From the NCBI GenBank assembly GCA_029961685.1, contig JARWKL010000006.1, positions 19,655,276 through 19,719,275 of the forward strand: 64,000 nucleotides of DNA, written 5' to 3'. Both the position numbers and the translations under genes were made by a program. The first letter of the stretch is position 1. Each line of letters starts with the position of its first letter. The DNA comes from Aristolochia californica. Taxonomy: Eukaryota; Streptophyta; Magnoliopsida; Piperales; Aristolochiaceae. Below the pieces are notes generated by a model. That model was given only the letters and a program-made list of their open reading frames with translations. It was not told the DNA's origin and made no database searches. Shown piece by piece: positions 40,901 to 50,200 of this stretch.

Positions 40901-41456
40901 CTATAGAGAATTATTTCAGGCACTACAAATGAACCCCAAAATCCATGTTAGGGAAATTCCACTAGTACAACCCCCTAATAATAGCTTGGTGGAATTTTAT
41001 AGGAAAGGGACTTCTAACTGATCCCAACATGCTTTAAGTGCGGTGGATGTGCATGCCACATGCATGTTGAGTTTGCAAGTGGCCTAATGATCCAAAAATT
41101 TGGGGGAGTAGAAAAAATCAAATTCTCAAGTGGTTGGATATTTACCAACCCACTTTTTGCTTTTTGGAATTATCTCTCTCAGCATTTGTGCTTTTCCATT
41201 TGGGATGTTCAAATTTTTTTTTTTTTCGGGTCCAAACTTGTGCTCTCCCATTTTTCCTCGTAAACAAAAAAGATATAAGATCGCAACAAAACGAAAATTT
41301 TAGAGTTCATGTGTGCAAAAAAAATTCGAAAACTATAGAGAATTATTTCAGGCACTAAAAATGAGCCCCAAAATCCATGTTCGGGAAATTCCATTAGTAC
41401 AACCCCCTAATAATAGCTTGGTGGAATTTTATAGGAAAGGGACTTCTAACTAATCC

Positions 41457-41888
41457 CAACATGCTTTATGTGTGGTGGATGTGCATGCCACAAGCAAGTT
41501 GAGGATGCAAGTGGCCTAATGATCCAAAAATTAGGGGGAGTTGAAAAAATCCAATTCTCATGTGGTTGGATATTTACCAACCCACTTTTTGCTTTTTGGA
41601 ATTATCTCTCTCAGCATTTGTGCTTTTCCATTTGGGATGTTCAAATTTTTTTTTTTTTCGGGTCCAAACTTGTGCTCTCCCATTTTTCCTCGTAAACAAA
41701 AAAGATATAAGATCGCAATAAAACGAAAATTTTAGAGTTCATGTGTGCAAAAAAAATTCGAAAACTATAGAGAATTATTTCAGGCACTAAAAATGAGCCC
41801 CAAAATCCATGTTTGGGAAATTCCACTAGTACAACCCCCTAATAATAGCTTGGTGGAATTTTATAGGAAAGGGACTTCTAACTAATCC
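41457..41888 (+). repeat. Hybrid monomer C/B (short, 432 bp)
   Basis: The head is C type (gctttatgtgtgg, caagcaagttgagg, gttgaaaaaatcc, tcatgtggttgg). It then continues through the 24-bp deletion into a B tail (gtgcttttcc, gagcccc). The switch is inside the conserved ggatatttaccaaccc region. It is the reciprocal of the type seen at 37481. Confidence 0.8.
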
Positions 41889-44141
41889 CAACATGCTTTA
41901 TGTGTGGTGGATGTGCATGCCAGAAGCAAGTTGAGGATGCAAGTGGCCTAATGATCCAAAAATTAGGGGGAGTTGAAAAAATCCAATTCTCATGTGGTTG
42001 GATATTTACCAACCCACTTTTTGCTTATCCTTAAAAATCACTTTTTGCTTTTTGGAATTATCTCTCTCAGCATTTGTGCATTTCCATTTGGGATGTTCAA
42101 ATTTTTTTTTTTTTTCGGGTCCAAAGTTGTGCTCTCCCATTTTTCCTCGTAAACAAAATAGATATAAGATCGCAACAAAACGAAAATTTTAGAGTTCATG
42201 TGTTCAAAAAAGTTTCGATAACCATAGATAATTATATCAGGCATTAAAAATGTACCCCAAAATCCATGTTGGGAAATTCCACTAGTACAACCCCCTAAAA
42301 ATAGCTTGGTGGAATTTTATAAGAAAGGGACTTCTAACTGATCCCAACATGCTTTAAGTGTGGTGGATGTGCATGCCACAAGCATGTTGAGGATGCAAGT
42401 GGCCTAATGATCAAAAAATTAGGGGGACTAGAAAAAATCAAATTCTCAAGTGGTTGGATATTTACCAACCCACTTTTTGCCTATCCTTAAAAATCACTTT
42501 TTGCTTTGTGGAATTATCTCTCTCAGCATTTGTGCATTTCAATTTGGGATGTTCAAATTTTTTTTTTTTGGGTCCAAACTTGTGCTCTCCCATTTTTCCT
42601 CGTAAACAAAAAAGATATAAGATTGCCACCAAACGAAAATTTTAGAGTTCATGTGTGCAAAAAAAATTCGAAAACTATAGAGAATTATTTCAGGCACTAC
42701 AAATGAACCCCAAAATCCATGTTAGGGAAATTCCACTAGTACAACCCCCTAATAATAGCTTGGTGGAATTTTATAGGAAAGGGACTTCTAACTGATCCCA
42801 ACATGCTTTAAGTGTGGTGGATGTGCATGCCACATGCATGTTGAGTTTGCAAGTGGCCTAATGATCCAAAAATTAGGGGGAGTAGAAAAAATCAAATTCT
42901 CAAGTGGTTGGATATTTACCAACCCACTTTTTGCTTTTTGGAATTATCTCTCTCAGTATTTGTGCTTTTCCATTTGGGATGTTCAAATTTTTTTTTTTTT
43001 GGGGTCCAAACTTGTGCCCTCCCATTTTTCCTCGTAAACAAAAAAGATATAAGATCGCAACAAAACGAAAATTTTAGAGTTCATGTGTGCAAAAAAAATT
43101 CGAAAACTATAGAGAATTATTTCAGGCACTAAAAATGAGCCCCAAAATCCATGTTTGGGAAATTCCACTAGTACAACCCCCTAATAATAGCTTGGTGGAA
43201 TTTTATAGGAAAGGGACTTCTAACTAATCCCAACATGCTTTATGTGTGGTGGATGTGCATGCCACAAGCAAGTTGAGGATGCAAGTGGCCTAATGATCCA
43301 AAAATTAGGGGGAGTTGAAAAAATCCAATTCTCATGTGGTTGGATATTTACCAACCCACTTTTTGCTTATCCTTAAAAATCACTTTTTGCTTTTTGGAAT
43401 TATCTCTCTTAGCATTTGTGCATATCCATTTGGGATGTTCAAATTTTTTTTTTTTTTCGGGTCCAAAGTTGTGCTCTCCCATTTTTCCTCGTAAACAAAA
43501 TAGATATAAGATCGCAACAAAACGAAAATTTTAGAGTTCATGTGTTCAAAAAAGTTTCGATAACCATAGATAATTATATCAGGCATTAAAAATGTACCCC
43601 AAAATCCATGTTTGGGAAATTCCACTAGTACAACGCCCTAAAAATAGCTTGGTGGAATTTTATAAGAAAGGGACTTCTAACTGATCCCAACATGCTTTAA
43701 GTGTGGTGGATGTGCATGCCACAAGCATGTTGAGGATGCAAGTGGCCTAATGATCAAAAAATTAGGGGGACTAGAAAAAATCAAATTCTCAAGTGGTTGG
43801 ATATTTACCAACCCACTTTTTGCCTATCCTTAAAAATCACTTTTTGCTTTGTGGAATTATCTCTCTCAGCATTTGTGCATTTCAATTTGGGATGTTCAAA
43901 TTTTTTTTTTTTGGGTCCAAACTTGTGCTCTCCCATTTTTCCTCGTAAACAAAAAAGATATAAGATTGCCACCAAACGAAAATTTTAGAGTTCATGTGTG
44001 CAAAAAAAATTCGAAAACTATAGAGAATTATTTCAGGCACTACAAATGAACCCCAAAATCCATGTTAGGGAAATTCCACTAGTACAACCCCCTAATAATA
44101 GCTTGGTGGAATTTTATAGGAAAGGGACTTCTAACTGATCC

Positions 44142-44573
44142 CAACATGCTTTAAGTGTGGTGGATGTGCATGCCACATGCATGTTGAGTTTGCAAGTGGC
44201 CTAATGATCCAAAAATTAGGGGGAGTAGAAAAAATCAAATTCTCAAGTGGTTGGATATTTACCAACCCACTTTTTGCTTTTTGGAATTATCTCTCTCAGC
44301 ATTTGTGCTTTTCCATTTGGGATGTTCAAATTTTTTTTTTTTTCGGGTCCAAACTTGTGCTCTCCCATTTTTCCTCGTAAACAAAAAAGATATAAGATCG
44401 CAACAAAACGAAAATTTTAGAGTTCATGTGTGCAAAAAAAATTCGAAAACTATAGAGAATTATTTCAGGCACTAAAAATGAGCCCCAAAATCCATGTTTG
44501 GGAAATTCCACTAGTACAACCCCCTAATAATAGCTTGGTGGAATTTTATAAGCAAGGGACTTCTAACTGATCC
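44142..44573 (+). repeat. B monomer with a C-like extreme tail; C missing after it
   Basis: The monomer is B type up to gagcccc, but its last ~35 bp read ataagcaagggac followed by ctgatccc. That is the ending expected of C. Canonical B ends ataggaaagggac followed by ctaatccc. The next monomer (44574) is A, so the local order is A-B-A and one C is lost. A B-to-C crossover near the monomer end, deleting one monomer, explains both facts. Confidence 0.75.
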
Positions 44574-45916
44574 CAACATGCTTTAAGTGTGGTGGATGTG
44601 CATGCCACAAGCATGTTGAGGATGCAAGTGGCCTAATGATCAAAAAATTAGGGGGACTAGAAAAAATCAAATTCTCAAGTGGTTGGATATTTACCAACCC
44701 ACTTTTTGCCTATCCTTAAAAATCACTTTTTGCTTTGTGGAATTATCTCTCTCAGCATTTGTGCATTTCAATTTGGGATGTTCAAATTTTTTTTTTTTGG
44801 GTCCAAACTTGTGCTCTCCCATTTTTCCTCGTAAACAAAATAGATATAAGATTGCCACCAAACGAAAATTTTAGAGTTCATGTGTGCAAAAAAAATTCGA
44901 AAACTATAGAGAATTATTTCAGGCACTACAAATGAACCCCAAAATCCATGTTAGGGAAATTCCACTAGTACAACCCCCTAATAATAGCTTGGTGGAATTT
45001 TATAGGAAAGGGACTTCTAACTGATCCCAACATGCTTTAAGTGTGGTGGATGTGCATGCCACATGCATGTTGAGTTTGCAAGTGGCCTAATGATCCAAAA
45101 ATTAGGGGGAGTAGAAAAAATCAAATTCTCAAGTGGTTGGATATTTACCAACCCACTTTTTGCTTTTTGGAATTATCTCTCTCAGCATTTGTGCTTTTCC
45201 ATTTGGGATGTTCAAATTTTTTTTTTTTTCGGGTCCAAACTTGTGCTCTCCCATTTTTCCTCGTAAACAAAAAAGATATAAGATCGCAACAAAACGAAAA
45301 TTTTAGAGTTCATGTGTGCAAAAAAAATTCGAAAACTATAGAGAATTATTTCAGGCACTAAAAATGAGCCCCAAAATCCATGTTTGGGAAATTCCACTAG
45401 TACAACCCCCTAATAATAGCTTGGTGGAATTTTATAGGAAAGGGACTTCTAACTAATCCCAACATGCTTTATGTGTGGTTGATGTGCATGCCACAAGCAA
45501 GTTGAGGATGCAAGTGGCCTAATGATCCAAAAATTAGGGGGAGTTGAAAAAGTCCAATTCTCATGTGGTTGGATATTTACCAACCCACTTTTTGCTTATC
45601 CTTAAAAATCACTTTTTGCTTTTTGGAATTATCTCTCTCAGCATTTGTGCATTTCCATTTGGGATGTTCAAATTTTTTTTTTTTTTCGGGTCCAAAGTTG
45701 TGCTCTCCCATTTTTCCTCGTAAACAAAAAAGATATAAGATCGCAACAAAACGAAAATTTTAGAGTTCATGTGTGCAAAAAAGTTTCGATAACCATAGAT
45801 AATTATTTCAGGCACTAAAAATGAGCCCCAAAATCCATGTTTGGGAAATTCCACTAGTACAACCCCCTAATAATAGCTTGGTGGAATTTTATAAGCAAGG
45901 GACTTCTAACTGATCC

Positions 45917-45961
45917 CAACATGCTTTAAGTGTGGTGGATGTGCATGCCACAAGCATGTTG
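45917..45961. repeat. Dyad 1: 10-bp inverted repeat at the monomer start
   Basis: The arms caacatgctt (45917-45926) and aagcatgttg (45952-45961) are perfect reverse complements around 25 bp that itself contains gtgg, gcatgc and ccac. The same structure is present at the head of most monomers. In type B the arms shrink to 8 bp (caacatgc/gcatgttg). In type C one arm base is mismatched (aagcaagttg). Representative copy shown. Confidence 0.85.
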
Positions 45962-46023
45962 AGGATGCAAGTGGCCTAATGATCAAAAAATTAGGGGGAC
46001 TAGAAAAAATCAAATTCTCAAGT

Positions 46024-46042
46024 GGTTGGATATTTACCAACC
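46024..46042. repeat. Dyad 2: 6-bp stem, 7-nt loop
   Basis: ggttgg (46024-46029) and ccaacc (46037-46042) flank atattta. This is the most compact potential hairpin in the monomer and is kept in nearly all monomers. In m5 and m7 of the 9-mer, aagtatttgg reduces the stem to four pairs. Representative copy shown. Confidence 0.8.
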
Positions 46043-46076
46043 CACTTTTTGCCTATCCTTAAAAATCACTTTTTGC
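46043..46076 (+). repeat. 10-bp direct repeat that defines the 24-bp deletion
   Basis: cactttttgc occurs at 46043-46052 and again at 46067-46076, offset 24 bp. Short-class monomers retain exactly one copy and lack the 24 bp between equivalent points, the footprint expected of slippage or single-strand annealing between the two copies. Representative full-length copy shown. Confidence 0.9.
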
Positions 46077-46129
46077 TTTGTGGAATTATCTCTCTCAGCA
46101 TTTGTGCATTTCAATTTGGTATGTTCAAA

Positions 46130-46141
46130 TTTTTTTTTTTT
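46130..46141 (+). repeat. Homopolymer T tract (T12 in type A)
   Basis: Every monomer has a T run near position 210, normally followed by cggg. Lengths vary between monomers in the diverged left block, but are fixed by type in the right block (A 12, B 13, C 14). An A interrupts the run in m4 of 9-mer copies 2 and 3, and a C interrupts it at 11100. Representative copy shown. Confidence 0.85.
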
Positions 46142-46299
46142 GGGTCCAAACTTGTGCTCTCCCATTTTTCCTCGTAAACAAAATAGATATAAGATTGCCA
46201 CCAAACGAAAATTTTAGAGTTCATGTGTGCAAAAAAAATTCGAAAACTATAGAGAATTATTTCAGGCACTACAAATGAACCCCAAAATCCATGTTAGGG

Positions 46300-46343
46300 A
46301 AATTCCACTAGTACAACCCCCTAATAATAGCTTGGTGGAATTT
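46300..46343. repeat. Dyad 3: 9-bp inverted repeat near the monomer end
   Basis: aaattccac (46300-46308) and gtggaattt (46335-46343) are reverse complements with a 26-bp spacer holding cccccta and taatagc. Dyad 3 and the next monomer's dyad 1 lie on either side of the chosen monomer junction, about 27 bp apart. Representative copy shown. Confidence 0.8.
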
Positions 46344-46370
46344 TATAGGAAAGGGACTTCTAACTGATCC

Positions 46371-46802
46371 CAACATGCTTTAAGTGTGGTGGATGTGCAT
46401 GCCACATGCATGTTGAGTTTGCAAGTGGCCTAATGATCCAAAAATTAGGGGGAGTAGAAAAAATCAAATTCTCAAGTGGTTGGATATTTACCAACCCACT
46501 TTTTGCTTTTTGGAATTATCTCTCTCAGCATTTGTGCTTTTCCATTTGGGATGTTCAAATTTTTTTTTTTTTCGGGTCCAAACTTGTGCTCTCCCATTTT
46601 TCCTCGTAAACAAAAAAGATATAAGATCGCAACAAAACGAAAATTTTAGAGTTCATGTGTGCAAAAAAAATTCGAAAACTATAGAGAATTATTTCAGGCA
46701 CTAAAAATGAGCCCCAAAATCCATGTTTGGGAAATTCCACTAGTACAACCCCCTAATAATAGCTTGGTGGAATTTTATAGGAAAGGGACTTCTAACTAAT
46801 CC
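46371..46802 (+). repeat. Monomer type B of the 1343-bp HOR (432 bp, short class)
   Basis: Type B is recognised by ccacatgcatgttgagtttg, by the 24-bp deletion between cactttttgc direct repeats, by gtgcttttcc, by a 13-T tract before cggg, by aatgagcccc and by the ending ctaatccc. Its closest relative in the 9-mer is m8 (16762, 20818, 24875), which has the same short length, the same head motif and the same gagcccc tail. m3 is a second, less similar candidate. Confidence 0.93.
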
Positions 46803-47259
46803 CAACATGCTTTATGTGTGGTTGATGTGCATGCCACAAGCAAGTTGAGGATGCAAGTGGCCTAATGATCCAAAAATTAGGGGGAGTTGAAAAAGTCCAA
46901 TTCTCATGTGGTTGGATATTTACCAACCCACTTTTTGCTTATCCTTAAAAATCACTTTTTGCTTTTTGGAATTATCTCTCTCAGCATTTGTGCATTTCCA
47001 TTTGGGATGTTCAAATTTTTTTTTTTTTTCGGGTCCAAAGTTGTGCTCTCCCATTTTTCCTCGTAAACAAAAAAGATATAAGATCGCAACAAAACGAAAA
47101 TTTTAGAGTTCATGTGTGCAAAAAAGTTTCGATAACCATAGATAATTATTTCAGGCACTAAAAATGAGCCCCAAAATCCATGTTTGGGAAATTCCACTAG
47201 TACAACCCCCTAATAATAGCTTGGTGGAATTTTATAAGCAAGGGACTTCTAACTGATCC
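46803..47259 (+). repeat. Monomer type C of the 1343-bp HOR (457 bp)
   Basis: Type C is recognised by gctttatgtgtggttg, caagcaagttgagg, gttgaaaaagtcc, tcatgtggttgg, a 14-T tract before cggg, tccaaagttgtg and gtttcgataaccatagat. Its relative in the 9-mer is m9. Unlike older C monomers (43231, 41889), its tail is patched with B-type sequence: gtgtgcaaaaaa, then a C-type stretch of about 25 bp, then ttatttcaggcacta and gagcccc. Confidence 0.92.
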
Positions 47260-50200
47260 CAACATGCTTTAAGTGTGGTGGATGTGCATGCCACAAGCAT
47301 GTTGAGGATGCAAGTGGCCTAATGATAAAAAAATTAGGGGGACTAGAAAAAATCAAATTCTCAAGTGGTTGGATATTTACCAACCCACTTTTTGCCTATC
47401 CTTAAAAATCACTTTTTGCTTTGTGGAATTATCTCTCTCAGCATTTGTGCATTTCAATTTGGTATGTTCAAATTTTTTTTTTTTGGGTCCAAACTTGTGC
47501 TCTCCCATTTTTCCTCGTAAACAAAATAGATATAAGATTGCCACCAAACGAAAATTTTAGAGTTCATGTGTGCAAAAAAAATTCGAAAACTATAGAGAAT
47601 TATTTCAGGCACTACAAATGAACCCCAAAATCCATGTTAGGGAAATTCCACTAGTACAACCCCCTAATAATAGCTTGGTGGAATTTTATAGGAAAGGGAC
47701 TTCTAACTGATCCCAACATGCTTTAAGTGTGGTGGATGTGCATGCCACATGCATGTTGAGTTTGCAAGTGGCCTAATGATCCAAAAATTAGGGGGAGTAG
47801 AAAAAATCAAATTCTCAAGTGGTTGGATATTTACCAACCCACTTTTTGCTTTTTGGAATTATCTCTCTCAGCATTTGTGCTTTTCCATTTGGGATGTTCA
47901 AATTTTTTTTTTTTTCGGGTCCAAACTTGTGCTCTCCCATTTTTCCTCGTAAACAAAAAAGATATAAGATCGCAACAAAACGAAAATTTTAGAGTTCATG
48001 TGTGCAAAAAAAATTCGAAAACTATAGAGAATTATTTCAGGCACTAAAAATGAGCCCCAAAATCCATGTTTGGGAAATTCCACTAGTACAACCCCCTAAT
48101 AATAGCTTGGTGGAATTTTATAGGAAAGGGACTTCTAACTAATCCCAACATGCTTTATGTGTGGTTGATGTGCATGCCACAAGCAAGTTGAGGATGCAAG
48201 TGGCCTAATGATCCAAAAATTAGGGGGAGTTGAAAAAGTCCAATTCTCATGTGGTTGGATATTTACCAACCCACTTTTTGCTTATCCTTAAAAATCACTT
48301 TTTGCTTTTTGGAATTATCTCTCTCAGCATTTGTGCATTTCCATTTGGGATGTTCAAATTTTTTTTTTTTTTCGGGTCCAAAGTTGTGCTCTCCCATTTT
48401 TCCTCGTAAACAAAAAAGATATAAGATCGCAACAAAACGAAAATTTTAGAGTTCATGTGTGCAAAAAAGTTTCGATAACCATAGATAATTATTTCAGGCA
48501 CTAAAAATGAGCCCCAAAATCCATGTTTGGGAAATTCCACTAGTACAACCCCCTAATAATAGCTTGGTGGAATTTTATAAGCAAGGGACTTCTAACTGAT
48601 CCCAACATGCTTTAAGTGTGGTGGATGTGCATGCCACAAGCATGTTGAGGATGCAAGTGGCCTAATGATCAAAAAATTAGGGGGACTAGAAAAAATCAAA
48701 TTCTCAAGTGGTTGGATATTTACCAACCCACTTTTTGCCTATCCTTAAAAATCACTTTTTGCTTTGTGGAATTATCTCTCTCAGCATTTGTGCATTTCAA
48801 TTTGGTATGTTCAAATTTTTTTTTTTTGGGTCCAAACTTGTGCTCTCCCATTTTTCCTCGTAAACAAAATAGATATAAGATTGCCACCAAACGAAAATTT
48901 TAGAGTTCATGTGTGCAAAAAAAATTCGAAAACTATAGAGAATTATTTCAGGCACTACAAATGAACCCCAAAATCCATGTTAGGGAAATTCCACTAGTAC
49001 AACCCCCTAATAATAGCTTGGTGGAATTTTATAGGAAAGGGACTTCTAACTGATCCCAACATGCTTTAAGTGTGGTGGATGTGCATGCCACATGCATGTT
49101 GAGTTTGCAAGTGGCCTAATGATCCAAAAATTAGGGGGAGTAGAAAAAATCAAATTCTCAAGTGGTTGGATATTTACCAACCCACTTTTTGCTTTTTGGA
49201 ATTATCTCTCTCAGCATTTGTGCTTTTCCATTTGGGATGTTCAAATTTTTTTTTTTTTCGGGTCCAAACTTGTGCTCTCCCATTTTTCCTCGTAAACAAA
49301 AAAGATATAAGATCGCAACAAAACGAAAATTTTAGAGTTCATGTGTGCAAAAAAAATTCGAAAACTATAGAGAATTATTTCAGGCACTAAAAATGAGCCC
49401 CAAAATCCATGTTTGGGAAATTCCACTAGTACAACCCCCTAATAATAGCTTGGTGGAATTTTATAGGAAAGGGACTTCTAACTAATCCCAACATGCTTTA
49501 TGTGTGGTTGATGTGCATGCCACAAGCAAGTTGAGGATGCAAGTGGCCTAATGATCCAAAAATTAGGGGGAGTTGAAAAAGTCCAATTCTCATGTGGTTG
49601 GATATTTACCAACCCACTTTTTGCTTATCCTTAAAAATCACTTTTTGCTTTTTGGAATTATCTCTCTCAGCATTTGTGCATTTCCATTTGGGATGTTCAA
49701 ATTTTTTTTTTTTTTCGGGTCCAAAGTTGTGCTCTCCCATTTTTCCTCGTAAACAAAAAAGATATAAGATCGCAACAAAACGAAAATTTTAGAGTTCATG
49801 TGTGCAAAAAAGTTTCGATAACCATAGATAATTATTTCAGGCACTAAAAATGAGCCCCAAAATCCATGTTTGGGAAATTCCACTAGTACAACCCCCTAAT
49901 AATAGCTTGGTGGAATTTTATAAGCAAGGGACTTCTAACTGATCCCAACATGCTTTAAGTGTGGTGGATGTGCATGCCACAAGCATGTTGAGGATGCAAG
50001 TGGCCTAATGATCAAAAAATTAGGGGGACTAGAAAAAATCAAATTCTCAAGTGGTTGGATATTTACCAACCCACTTTTTGCCTATCCTTAAAAATCACTT
50101 TTTGCTTTGTGGAATTATCTCTCTCAGCATTTGTGCATTTCAATTTGGTATGTTCAAATTTTTTTTTTTTGGGTCCAAACTTGTGCTCTCCCATTTTTCC

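Larger units (their letters stand above)
30274..44573 (+). repeat. Mosaic block of recombinant monomers, no single HOR
   Basis: Monomers start at 30274, 30728, 31180, 31636, 32067, 32521, 32974, 33428, 33860, 34318, 34774, 35228, 35685, 36114, 36571, 37025, 37481, 37914, 38345, 38801, 39255, 39687, 40117, 40571, 41025, 41457, 41889, 42345, 42799, 43231, 43688 and 44142. m4- and m5-like monomers open the block at 30274 and 30728. Types A, B and C of the terminal HOR first occur in order at 32974-34317 and again from 40571. Many monomers combine the head of one type with the tail of another. Full-length and short monomers are intermingled, including consecutive short ones (37481 and 37914; 39255 and 39687; 41025 and 41457). 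Confidence 0.85.
45917..46370 (+). repeat. Monomer type A of the 1343-bp HOR (454 bp)
   Basis: Type A is recognised by gatcaaaaaattag with ggggactag, by gctttgtggaattatc (others have ctttttgg), by tttcaatttgg, by a 12-T tract running directly into ggg with no C, by attgccaccaaac, by ggcactacaaatg and by atgttaggg. It is full length, with both copies of cactttttgc. Related A monomers occur earlier at 32974, 34774, 38801, 40571, 42345 and 43688, each lacking one or more of these derived changes. Confidence 0.93.

Noticed and set aside
46024..46042. Reading the compact ggttgg/ccaacc hairpin as a transcription terminator or tRNA-like arm
   Set aside because: There is no adjacent T run in the terminator position, no cloverleaf, no pol III A or B box, and no gene to terminate.
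46043..46090. Phased A/T tracts giving intrinsic DNA curvature
   Set aside because: The A5/T5 runs in this part are centred about 15, 9 and 7 bp apart, which is not a regular 10-11 bp phase, so curvature cannot be claimed by inspection.
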